Of a DNA stretch of 64,000 bases, positions 1 through 7,877 are shown one piece after another. Source of the DNA: an uncultured Flavobacteriaceae bacterium (lineage in GTDB: Bacteria; Bacteroidota; Bacteroidia; Flavobacteriales; Flavobacteriaceae); contig CANMXP010000009.1 of NCBI GenBank assembly GCA_947501845.1, positions 143,364 through 207,363 of the forward strand, written 5' to 3'. The translations under genes were made by a program, and so were the position numbers. How positions within the stretch are numbered: position 1 is the first letter of the stretch; each line of letters starts with the position of its first letter. The notes under the pieces were generated by a model that saw only the letters and a list, made by a program, of their open reading frames with translations, was not told the DNA's origin and did no database searches.

Positions 1-137
1 TTCGAAATTTTAATAACTATATTTCTATATAATTACAATTCAATAAGTGTGACAACCAACTTTAATTGAACACAGATAAATTAAAAATCAAATACATGAA
101 TTAGTAAAAAGACATATAATTTAATAATATAAGGAAA

Positions 138-305
138 ATGGAAATGACAAATTTTGACGAAATTTTTGAAAAGTACACAATTCTGGAGTTGTTAGAATTT
201 AACGGACTCGAGGAATTACCCAAAGAATTAGAAAAAATAACTCTCCTTAAAAAGGGATGCTACCACTTACAATTAAAGAAAAGATACCTGAAGGAGAATT
301 TTTAA
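138..305 (+). CDS. small ORF, possibly the 5' piece of a split gene
   Basis: A 55-codon ORF beginning with ATG after an AAGGAAA stretch. It is rich in Glu, Leu and Lys and resembles no family I know. It overlaps the first 49 bases of the next gene in another frame. The next gene has a stop codon just before its ATG (248-250), so the two could be one gene broken by a -1 type frameshift near the A-run at 249-253, or this ORF may be a chance reading frame. I cannot decide without homologues. Confidence 0.3.
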   Translation: MEMTNFDEIFEKYTILELLEFNGLEELPKELEKITLLKKGCYHLQLKKRYLKENF

Positions 306-964
306 AAGAGGGATGTAAAATTCTTAACCTTGACTATGAAAAGGCTAAAGAACTACTAGTAGCAGCTGTTAATCAATCTGATCTCAATATAGAAAAAAAA
401 TGGTTTGAGCTTATGGAATACTATATCTTCAAAATATTCGAACAAGCTATTAAAAAATATCCTGTATATGTATCAAAAACAGCAACAAATATCCAAAAAC
501 CATATTCATATCTAACTATGTATTGCAATGATTTTGTGGTGGATGGTTTTCAAATTGGATTGGATAATAATGGGGAAAGTGAAGACTGGGAATCTATTGA
601 AGCAGAAATCGATGAGTTTGAAGGATATTTTAGTTTGCTTGATAATATAGATCTAGGAGATTGGACTCCTACTGAAGAAGAATTAGAAAATTATTGTGAT
701 GACGATGAGAATACTTTTTTTGAAATACTTGAATCTTCTCTTTGTGAAATTTTGTTTAAAAAAGTAGGCGAAAAATTAAAAAATGACCCAAAATTACAGC
801 AATATATAACTCCTGATACTCAAATATGTTCTTCGGTATATTTTTCTATAATTCCTTTTCCATTTACTTCTATGCCTGAAAAACTACGTAAAGATATTGC
901 CGAACAACTTATAGGTAATGAAGAAAACAAAATAGCATTTTTGAATATGTGGGAAAATAAATAA
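257..964 (+). CDS. hypothetical acidic protein
   Basis: A 235-residue soluble protein with no signal peptide or membrane segment. The middle (about residues 95-160) is very acidic, with clusters of Asp and Glu, and the start and end look helical. I do not recognise a family. The first in-frame ATG is at 257, directly after an in-frame stop, and no ribosome-binding site is obvious. The size, acidity and lack of catalytic motifs would suit an immunity-type or adaptor protein, but that is only an impression. It is followed by about 270 bases without a gene. Confidence 0.6.
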   Translation: MLPLTIKEKIPEGEFLKEGCKILNLDYEKAKELLVAAVNQSDLNIEKKWFELMEYYIFKIFEQAIKKYPVYVSKTATNIQKPYSYLTMYCNDFVVDGFQIGLDNNGESEDWESIEAEIDEFEGYFSLLDNIDLGDWTPTEEELENYCDDDENTFFEILESSLCEILFKKVGEKLKNDPKLQQYITPDTQICSSVYFSIIPFPFTSMPEKLRKDIAEQLIGNEENKIAFLNMWENK

Positions 965-1083
965 AAAGATTTTAAAATTTTTAAAAGTTGATATTAGAGA
1001 GCTTTTAACATTGCCTCATTATAACACTTATATGCAATCTGGGTTTAAGCTAGATTGAAAGATATATGTATATTTTTGAAGTC

Positions 1084-1104
1084 CGCCAAATCATTGATTT
1101 GGCG
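1084..1104. repeat. 21-bp palindrome in a dispersed repeat
   Basis: Two 10-base arms (CGCCAAATCA and TGATTTGGCG) are separated by one T. A related hairpin with the same AAGTCC lead-in lies at 39499-39516 (CCAAATC, four T, GATTTGG). Both are in intergenic DNA, so this looks like a dispersed palindromic repeat. It could also act as a weak terminator for the gene ending at 964. Confidence 0.5.
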
Positions 1105-1231
1105 TTTACAGTAAGAAAAAATAAATACAAAATACCAATGATTTAACTAAGTGATATAGATATAGTAGAAAGGACATCGTTTGTTTGCCCCACATTGCAT
1201 TATATAACCGAAAGATTCGTCACCTGCAACT

Positions 1232-2056
1232 TTACTCAATTACATTTTGCCAATTATCTAATAGCTCTTTACAAACCTTCGTAAACTTATGCTTCATTAT
1301 GGGGTGTACCAAAATGTTTTGTATTGGTTTCTTGTATTCAAATTCAAATCTCATTATAATTTCCGTTTCATTATTGGTTATTTTATTAACCGTCCAATTG
1401 CCTTTTAAGGTTTTTAGTGGGTAAGGATAGTCGGGTGCCATAGTATCTACCACAAAGGAATATTGTTTTCCATCCTCCCATAAACTGCATCTTTCGGTCC
1501 AACTGTCTTTTTTATGGGTACAATTTCTGACCATTCCTTCGCCTTCACCAGAAATTATTTCAACATTATCAATGTTAGGTGCGACTTTGTGGTAATTAGA
1601 AACATCCGATATTATTTTCCAAACCTTAGATTTATCACCTTTAATTTCTCTTTTGAAAGACATCAGTTTGGTATTAGAATTCACCTTCGAATCTATTCTG
1701 GCTAAACCAATTGATTGATAGATAATAAAAAATAAAATTGGTATTAGAAATAACCCAATTAGTAGATAACCTATGTCCGTAATATCAAATGGCCTTATAA
1801 TTAATGCTACTAAACTTCCAAGGGTAAACAAACAATCCTGCACGATTATCCATAAAATAGCCAATGCTCGTTGTTTCTTTATTTCCACAAATATGGTCAA
1901 TGAAAAAAAAATAATGACTCCTCCCACAACCAAAAAAGGGAAACTGCTAGTGGCTTCAAAAATATTTGTAAGTTGTTTGTGAAAGACTAAAATAAACACA
2001 CCTGAAAGGAATGTTGAAATGGCATTTAATCTTGTTGCTTTTATTGATGTATTCAT
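1232..2056 (-). CDS. membrane protein with C-terminal SRPBCC domain
   Basis: A 274-residue protein. Residues 1-115 contain about four hydrophobic segments (roughly 11-27, 40-58, 66-88 and 93-115). Residues 130-274 have the pattern of an SRPBCC (START/polyketide-cyclase-like) hydrophobic-ligand-binding domain, with the usual start (effect on Trp-Lys-Ile-Ile-Ser-Asp-Val) and a long C-terminal helix. Fusion of a four-helix membrane part to SRPBCC is uncommon. Ligand and function are unknown. It is divergent from the AraC-type regulator at 2141, which probably controls it; a second AraC/SRPBCC pair lies at 48395-49922. Confidence 0.75.
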   Translation of the reverse strand: MNTSIKATRLNAISTFLSGVFILVFHKQLTNIFEATSSFPFLVVGGVIIFFSLTIFVEIKKQRALAILWIIVQDCLFTLGSLVALIIRPFDITDIGYLLIGLFLIPILFFIIYQSIGLARIDSKVNSNTKLMSFKREIKGDKSKVWKIISDVSNYHKVAPNIDNVEIISGEGEGMVRNCTHKKDSWTERCSLWEDGKQYSFVVDTMAPDYPYPLKTLKGNWTVNKITNNETEIIMRFEFEYKKPIQNILVHPIMKHKFTKVCKELLDNWQNVIE

Positions 2057-2140
2057 AATATCTTTTTATTCCTATGACAATATTAGATTGATCTAAATTA
2101 TTTTTATTGATATTTTACGCCAATTTTGTATTTTTATGAT

Positions 2141-3103
2141 ATGAGAATATTTGCACCTTTTTTAAATACTCTTCTAGAATATGCAACATATCAAAATCAA
2201 GATGCTAATACACTAAGACATCTTTTATCTAATCGAGAAATTGATCTTTGTAATCATGAGGAAACGATTGAAGTCAGGGATTATCTTGCCATTTTCAATG
2301 AGATAATTGCACATTCTAAAAATGACAGTTGCGGATTAAGCATCGGGGCTTACCTTAATTTAAATTCACTTGGCCTGATTCTGGAAATTTCCCTAAATAC
2401 ATCAAGTATAGAGCAGGGTGTCTCCATTCTTCAAGATTTCCTTAAAAGTAAATTTCCAATCGTTTCGGCTTCTGTAATTAAAAGTTCAAAATTCCATATC
2501 GTGCAACTAGATAGCTCTGTTGGAGAGTTAAGCCTAAAAAAACATCTTTTGGATATGGTGTTATGTATTATATATAGAGAATTGAAACTAATGCTTCCTG
2601 ATCATATCATCCCAAGAATCAGATTACCTTATTCAGATAGCACATCCTATATCAACACTTTAAAAATAAAAATTACCCATAATACTAATTATCAAATAGT
2701 GTTACCTTCAGAGATTGAAAATACCGAGATTAATAAAGATAAAGTTAAGCAAATTGAACTTCTATTGCCAAAATTTATGGCAATGCTAAACCAAAGCAAT
2801 AAAGATGAAAAAAAATTCTCATCCCAAATTCGGAATATGACATTAAATATGTGCTCGCCAGAGATTCCGAATTTCGACCAGGTTCAAAAACAATTCCCAT
2901 ACAGTAAACGTACCGTACAAAGAAAATTAACAGATGAGGGCATATCTTTTAGAGGCATTGTGAATACTATAAAAGAAGAACTTTCTAATTATTTGATGAA
3001 CGAAAAACATTTAAAAACCAAGGATATAGCATACATTTTAGGCTACTCAGAATCTAGCTCCTATTTACATGCCGTAAAATCTTGGAAAATAAAAAACAGG
3101 TAA
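2141..3103 (+). CDS. AraC-family transcriptional regulator
   Basis: A 320-residue one-component regulator. The N-terminal 190 residues match the arabinose-binding-like domain found in OruR/ArgR-type AraC proteins. The last 100 residues form the paired helix-turn-helix domain, with the second recognition region reading DIAYILGYSESSSYLHAV near the C-terminus. I chose ATG 2141; a TTG 15 bases upstream is open but less likely. The gene is divergent from the SRPBCC membrane protein, with about 85 bases between them, so that protein is the natural regulatory target. Confidence 0.9.
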   Translation: MRIFAPFLNTLLEYATYQNQDANTLRHLLSNREIDLCNHEETIEVRDYLAIFNEIIAHSKNDSCGLSIGAYLNLNSLGLILEISLNTSSIEQGVSILQDFLKSKFPIVSASVIKSSKFHIVQLDSSVGELSLKKHLLDMVLCIIYRELKLMLPDHIIPRIRLPYSDSTSYINTLKIKITHNTNYQIVLPSEIENTEINKDKVKQIELLLPKFMAMLNQSNKDEKKFSSQIRNMTLNMCSPEIPNFDQVQKQFPYSKRTVQRKLTDEGISFRGIVNTIKEELSNYLMNEKHLKTKDIAYILGYSESSSYLHAVKSWKIKNR

Positions 3104-3258
3104 CTGTGTATAAAACATAAAGCAATTTTTTCTTAGCAAGAGTTTGTGTTTATCGATCTTTGACTTAGTTTTAATCTCAAAGGTATTCAACTGCCCTATA
3201 TTTATTATACCAACCCTGTTGTATAAATTATGTATCTTAACAAATAGCAAACAAAACA

Positions 3259-3795
3259 ATGCAAGATTATATTGATTTGGCAAAAAAAAATGGTATTACA
3301 CTTTTAGATCATGGAAAGTGTCAATTTTGTGGAGCTAATACGAAAAGAGGTATTCATGAATGTTTGGAAATTTTTAATTTTGGGTTTTATGATATTGATT
3401 TCTCAAATATTGAAAATTACATATACAAATTTCTAATTGTTGATACGCACACATTACAACACCCAGAAATTCACGGCAGGTGGAATAATCATTTTCACTT
3501 GTCAAGATTACATTTAATTTTTAAATATGGTGTTAAATGGACTTATAAGTTATCACCAAAATTAAGTGATTACCTGAACAAATATAAAGTTGATAAACAA
3601 GATGAATATTTGACTCCACCAGACGTGTCAAACAGGGGACATATTACAACAATTGATATCTTAGAAAAGCCTACCAATGAGATGGAATGTAAAGATTTGA
3701 TTAAAAAATGGGCCATGGAAGTTTACAATAAATGGGGCAATCACCATGATATAGTAGATAATATTGCCAAGAATTTTTTAAATATGAAAAAATAA
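3259..3795 (+). CDS. DUF5946-like protein
   Basis: A 178-residue soluble protein. An N-terminal Cys-x-x-Cys-Gly-Ala motif near residue 21 is followed by Glu-Cys at about residue 33, then a His-rich core (VDTHTLQHPEIHGR and a second HFHLSRLH). This order of a zinc-ribbon-like CxxCGA motif and a QHP core matches DUF5946 as I know it; function is not established for that family. The conserved Cys and His suggest metal binding (inference). The gene stands alone, with about 155 bases upstream and 170 downstream. Confidence 0.6.
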   Translation: MQDYIDLAKKNGITLLDHGKCQFCGANTKRGIHECLEIFNFGFYDIDFSNIENYIYKFLIVDTHTLQHPEIHGRWNNHFHLSRLHLIFKYGVKWTYKLSPKLSDYLNKYKVDKQDEYLTPPDVSNRGHITTIDILEKPTNEMECKDLIKKWAMEVYNKWGNHHDIVDNIAKNFLNMKK

Positions 3796-3965
3796 AAAGC
3801 CAGTTGTTTACATGAGGTACAAACACAGTTAACAGAGGTTTTTCCAAAATCTTAGAATCTTTTTAAACGCTATATTTCATAAATAAAATGGTTATACCCA
3901 GTTAATAATAACCAAAAATTCACTAATTTAATGGGCAATTCATCTAATTTTCAATGTACTAAACC

Positions 3966-4997
3966 ATGAATAAGGTTTTTAAAATACATCGTATTATTTT
4001 AGTATTAACAATAGTTTGTGGATGTGCATCATCAGAAAAACACGCCTTAATACAAGATGTAAAAGGAGCTCATAAATTAATCTCAGATAAAGTATGGCTA
4101 ACACACGAACACATATTAGTCGATTTTATAGGGGCAGATAGTATACAGCCCAATACATGGAATCATGATTCGATAATTAAAGAAATAGAACCTTATTTCG
4201 AGGAGCTTAAAGAATTTAATGTAAACTATTTTGTTGATGCGACACCTAATTACATTGGAAGAAATGTACTACTTCTAGAAAAAATTGCTAACAAAACAGG
4301 GATTAAAATTATTACAAACACAGGTTTTTATGGGGCTCGCAATAATAAATTCATTCCTCAATATGCCAAGGAAATGACAGAAAAAGATCTTGCTGAAATA
4401 TGGACAAATGAATACAAAAACGGCATTGATCATACTTCTATTAAACCTGGGTTTATTAAGATTGGAGTTGATAATTCCGATCCTCTAGATACAATACATC
4501 AAAAATTGGTAAAAGCAGCAGCTCTTACTCATTTGAAGACAGGTTTAACTATAGCATCGCATACGGGAAAATCAAAAGGATTATGGCCACAATTAAGCAT
4601 TCTTAAAGAAATGGGAGTGTCACCAGAATCTTTTATTTGGGTTCATGCCCAGGAAGAAGACAATAATGACAACTATCTTAAAGCTGCAGAGATTGGGTGC
4701 TGGATAAGTCTTGATGGATTAGGCTGGGAATTGGAAAAACATATTGAAAAGATATTATTTGCAAAAAGAAATGGCATCTTAGATAGGATTTTGATCTCGC
4801 ATGATTCTGGTTGGTATGATCCTCAAAAAGAAAACCAATCTATCAAACCATTTACAAATGTTTTCAAAAAACTCTATCCAGAATTGAAATCTCGTGGTTT
4901 TACAGATGAAGAATTTAAATTGTTGATTAGTACCAATCCTCCAAAAGCATTCTCTATAGAAGTTAGAAACTTTCATTTAAACAAAAATGACAAATAA
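3966..4997 (+). CDS. phosphotriesterase-like metal hydrolase lipoprotein
   Basis: A 343-residue TIM-barrel hydrolase of the amidohydrolase superfamily, phosphotriesterase-related branch. It shows the binuclear-metal ligands expected of that family: H47 and H49 (THEH), K165 (the carbamylated Lys, in FIKIGVD), H199 (ASHTG), H227 (WVHAQ) and D280 (ISHDSGW). The N-terminus is a lipoprotein signal ending in VCGC with lipidation at C20, so it should be anchored outside the cytoplasm. Members act as lactonases or esterases; the substrate cannot be told here. It stands alone with no visible operon partner. Confidence 0.88.
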   Translation: MNKVFKIHRIILVLTIVCGCASSEKHALIQDVKGAHKLISDKVWLTHEHILVDFIGADSIQPNTWNHDSIIKEIEPYFEELKEFNVNYFVDATPNYIGRNVLLLEKIANKTGIKIITNTGFYGARNNKFIPQYAKEMTEKDLAEIWTNEYKNGIDHTSIKPGFIKIGVDNSDPLDTIHQKLVKAAALTHLKTGLTIASHTGKSKGLWPQLSILKEMGVSPESFIWVHAQEEDNNDNYLKAAEIGCWISLDGLGWELEKHIEKILFAKRNGILDRILISHDSGWYDPQKENQSIKPFTNVFKKLYPELKSRGFTDEEFKLLISTNPPKAFSIEVRNFHLNKNDK

Positions 4998-5089
4998 TAC
5001 ACATAAGACATAACTTCCTTTATAACAACAAAATATCCATGTGTAAATTTTATTTAAATCTATAATTAAAATACTTCATTAACTTTGCT

Positions 5090-5097
5090 TATAAAGT
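5090..5097 (+). promoter_or_regulatory. TAACTTTG -7 promoter element
   Basis: Matches the Bacteroidota -7 consensus TAnnTTTG, 7 bases before the ATG of the membrane protein at 5105. Transcription would begin at or very near the start codon, so the mRNA is probably leaderless. I see no clear -33 TTG at the best distance. Confidence 0.45.
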
Positions 5098-5104
5098 TAT
5101 ACTA

Positions 5105-5953
5105 ATGCTGATTACCTTAATAAACTTAGCGCTCTCCCCTTTTTGTCTTTTGTTTTTTGTTTTTTTTGCCGCCTCAGGTAATTCAAATCGATATTTTACA
5201 CCTAGTGGCACCAATATTAGTAAGTTGAAACCTATTCCCTATTTTATTTATCTAATCATTTACTTATCTATCGTTTTAGGACTAGCTCATCTATGGAACC
5301 TGTACTCTAATAATGGTATTAGCATTTGGGAAATGTTTATTCCTAAATACTATTGGGTATCAATCTCTGCGTGGGTTGTTACAGGTTACACGCTCTTTAC
5401 CTACCTTAAAGGCATGGAAGGTAATATTATGGGATTTATATTTTTCCCTTTACTTCTCTTAGCTTCATCTGCTTTGATAGGCGCTAATTTTAGAAGTTTA
5501 TTTTTATCGCCATGGGATTTGAATTTACCAATATTGAATTACAATTTTTGGATTTTATTCATAATGCATGCTTTTTCACCCATTTATATATTGGCTATTT
5601 TAAAAAAAGATGACTCTGAAGAACCCTATAAAAATAACTGGGTTTCAAGTATAGCTACAAGTATTATTTTTCAATTAATGCTCTATGGAGTTAACTGGCT
5701 TGTAATAAAACTTTTTGGAGGAACATTAACTTTCCGCTTATTCTTTGGTGAAAAACAAAACGTTGTTTATTATTTGCCAATGGCAATAGGCTTTTTATAT
5801 TTTATTTTTTTATTTATATCGAAAAATGTATCTCCTAAAAACAAACCTATTTTAAGTCCATTTACTAAAGGAGTAACTTTATTAATATTTGTTTTTTCCG
5901 TATTACAAATTGTTAACTATGTGAGATTAATTGTAGGTACTCTTAACGTGTAG
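5105..5953 (+). CDS. hypothetical integral membrane protein
   Basis: A 282-residue protein with about seven or eight hydrophobic segments spread over its full length and short polar loops. The first segment begins at the N-terminus. I recognise no family signature and see no transporter or enzyme motif. It lies between the phosphotriesterase-like lipoprotein and a perfect inverted repeat downstream, and probably forms its own transcription unit from the TAACTTTG element just upstream. Function unknown. Confidence 0.75.
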   Translation: MLITLINLALSPFCLLFFVFFAASGNSNRYFTPSGTNISKLKPIPYFIYLIIYLSIVLGLAHLWNLYSNNGISIWEMFIPKYYWVSISAWVVTGYTLFTYLKGMEGNIMGFIFFPLLLLASSALIGANFRSLFLSPWDLNLPILNYNFWILFIMHAFSPIYILAILKKDDSEEPYKNNWVSSIATSIIFQLMLYGVNWLVIKLFGGTLTFRLFFGEKQNVVYYLPMAIGFLYFIFLFISKNVSPKNKPILSPFTKGVTLLIFVFSVLQIVNYVRLIVGTLNV

Positions 5954-5993
5954 CTTCCCAAAAACTAAAACATGTGATAAGTTAAAACCAAGC

Positions 5994-6033
5994 TTTTTTG
6001 TTAGTTTGGTTAATAGTCAAACTAACAAAAAAA
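5994..6033. repeat. 15-bp perfect inverted repeat
   Basis: TTTTTTGTTAGTTTG pairs with CAAACTAACAAAAAA across a 9-base loop. It follows the plus-strand membrane protein and precedes the convergent minus-strand gene. The T-run is on the 5' arm and the A-run on the 3' arm in both directions, so it lacks a U-tail and is not a typical intrinsic terminator. It may still block transcription by structure. Confidence 0.5.
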
Positions 6034-6111
6034 CTTAGCTAATTTTAAGAATTAAAATATTGATTGATTTCAACATTTCAATGATCTCATATGATTTCGT
6101 GAATGGAATTA

Positions 6112-6477
6112 TTATTTAAATACACTCATTGAACATGAAGTATTAGGATTACCGCCTTGATACGGAACCATTAACCAACATTTAAGGCTCGTAAACGAAC
6201 TTGATTTTGTAAAAACACTTGTTCCTGGTGTAAATGTAAAAGATTCTGTTGGACCATCATCAATTTGGTACAACAGTGTATATTCTGTGATATCTCCACT
6301 GTGATATCTCATATATACCTCGATGTTTGAATTTGTTGCACCAATATTGGAATATAAATAACCTGCAGTTAAAGAGCCCTGTACGTTATTATAACAAAAA
6401 AAGTTGGTGTGGGCTATAGTTACTAAACCAGATGATACATTTTTGTCTTCGAATTTGTTGATTATTTGCTCATTCAT
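6112..6477 (-). CDS. hypothetical small protein
   Basis: A 121-residue protein starting MNEQIINKFEDKN. The reading frame is open for 39 codons further upstream, but that part is hydrophobic and lacks the look of the rest, so I chose the ATG at 6477. The body is rich in Ser, Thr, Tyr and Asn with alternating hydrophobic residues, consistent with a small beta-sandwich. There is no signal peptide and I recognise no family. It lies downstream of the GH88 gene's 3' end region but is separated from it by about 180 bases on the same strand. Confidence 0.5.
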   Translation of the reverse strand: MNEQIINKFEDKNVSSGLVTIAHTNFFCYNNVQGSLTAGYLYSNIGATNSNIEVYMRYHSGDITEYTLLYQIDDGPTESFTFTPGTSVFTKSSSFTSLKCWLMVPYQGGNPNTSCSMSVFK

Positions 6478-6658
6478 TTTTTTAAGTATTTTTATTACTA
6501 CTAATGTAAGAAAAATACTCGAAAACACAAATGTTATTTCATTTTTATTAGAATGCTGTGACCATATAATCATTAAACATGCTATACTATACACTTAAAT
6601 ACAAGCAAGCAAAGCCTTTAATTACCGAAGAAAGTTCTCACTAGATCAATAGGCATAT

Positions 6659-7834
6659 TTATTTTTTTAATCTTAACAAAGCTTCTGTATAATAATAATC
6701 TGCATAATTTAAAGGCACATCTACTTCTGCTTGATGCGGAATGCTCCCAACACTATGCATCAATGCAAAATTATTGTTTTCACCTAGCTTGGCACTATAA
6801 GCATCAGTCCCTAATGAAACGATAGATTTATAGATAAAAGGCAAATAAGACTCCTTTGTATATCCATCTAATTCAATTAAAGCAGATGTCGCAATAGCTG
6901 CTGCCGAAACATCTCGTTTTTCGTTAGGAATATGAGGTGCGTTATAATCCCAATAAGGAATACCATCTTCTGGCATTGCATTTATAATGTATTTTGCAAT
7001 ATTTTGGGCTTGCTCCAAATATTTTTCATCTTTTGTATACCTATAACAAACCGTATAACCATAAAGCCCCCAAGCTTGTCCACGTGCCCAAGAACTTTCA
7101 TCAGAAAAACCTTGTGCCGTATTTTTATTTCGCACAGCTCCTGTTTCTGGGTCGTAGTCGATAACATGATAAGAACTATAATTTTCTCTAAAATGATGTT
7201 TTATAGTTGTATTGGCATGGGCAATAGCAATTTCTTTGTATTTCGGGTCTCCTGTTAATTTTGTTAATTCAAATAATAATTCCAAATTCATCATATTATC
7301 TATAATCACGGGGAATTTCCAACGATGGTTTGGTCCGACATCCCAGCTTTGAATACAACCAACTTTTTCATTAAAACGTGTAATTAAAGAATTTCCAGAA
7401 GCAATTAAAACGTCTTTAAAGTCTTTATTTTTTGTTAAACGATAGCCATTTCCATATGAGCAATTAAAAATAAACCCAAGGTCATGATTGTTAGTAATCG
7501 TTTTATGGCTTTCAATTAATTTTTGTAATTGTTCTGCCCCGTTTTTCCATTTTTCATCGTTTGTAGCTTCATATAAATACCAGCATGTCCCTGGAAAAAA
7601 ACCTTCCGTCCAATCAAATTTTAGAGGCGCCCAATAAATGCTACCATCTTTGTTTGTGGTACGAGGAATTCTATTTTTCTCTAAAGCTTTATCCAATAAT
7701 AGGGAAAGTTGTTTTTCTACAGCAATTAGTTGTTTATCAACTTCTGATTTTTCATTTTTATCTGTTTTTCTATTTTTATTATTACAAGAAACAAATAGTA
7801 TTGACAGGATTAAGACTAGTTTTATGGCTTTCAT
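6659..7834 (-). CDS. GH88 unsaturated glucuronyl hydrolase lipoprotein
   Basis: A 391-residue alpha6/alpha6-barrel hydrolase of family GH88. It removes the unsaturated uronic acid left at the non-reducing end by polysaccharide lyases, using vinyl-ether hydration. Visible marks are D118 (NNHDLGF) and D179 (VIIDNMMN), which correspond to the two essential Asp residues of the family, and RGQAWGLYGY at 251-260. The N-terminus is a lipoprotein signal with C17. It follows the GH29 gene on the same strand after 43 bases, so the two are probably one operon acting on a fucose- and uronate-containing glycan. No SusC/SusD, lyase or sulfatase gene is nearby. Confidence 0.9.
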   Translation of the reverse strand: MKAIKLVLILSILFVSCNNKNRKTDKNEKSEVDKQLIAVEKQLSLLLDKALEKNRIPRTTNKDGSIYWAPLKFDWTEGFFPGTCWYLYEATNDEKWKNGAEQLQKLIESHKTITNNHDLGFIFNCSYGNGYRLTKNKDFKDVLIASGNSLITRFNEKVGCIQSWDVGPNHRWKFPVIIDNMMNLELLFELTKLTGDPKYKEIAIAHANTTIKHHFRENYSSYHVIDYDPETGAVRNKNTAQGFSDESSWARGQAWGLYGYTVCYRYTKDEKYLEQAQNIAKYIINAMPEDGIPYWDYNAPHIPNEKRDVSAAAIATSALIELDGYTKESYLPFIYKSIVSLGTDAYSAKLGENNNFALMHSVGSIPHQAEVDVPLNYADYYYTEALLRLKK

Positions 7835-7877
7835 AGATAATTTGCCTTTTCAGATTTAACAGATATAATATATTGTT

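Noticed and set aside
138..305. Programmed frameshift joining the two left-edge ORFs
   Set aside because: The heptamer there is T-AAA-AAG, and slipping would place a stop codon (TAA) in the P site; a mutation or chance ORF is more likely.
5994..6033. Inverted repeat as an intrinsic terminator
   Set aside because: The T-run lies before and the A-run after the stem on both strands, so no U-tail would follow the hairpin.
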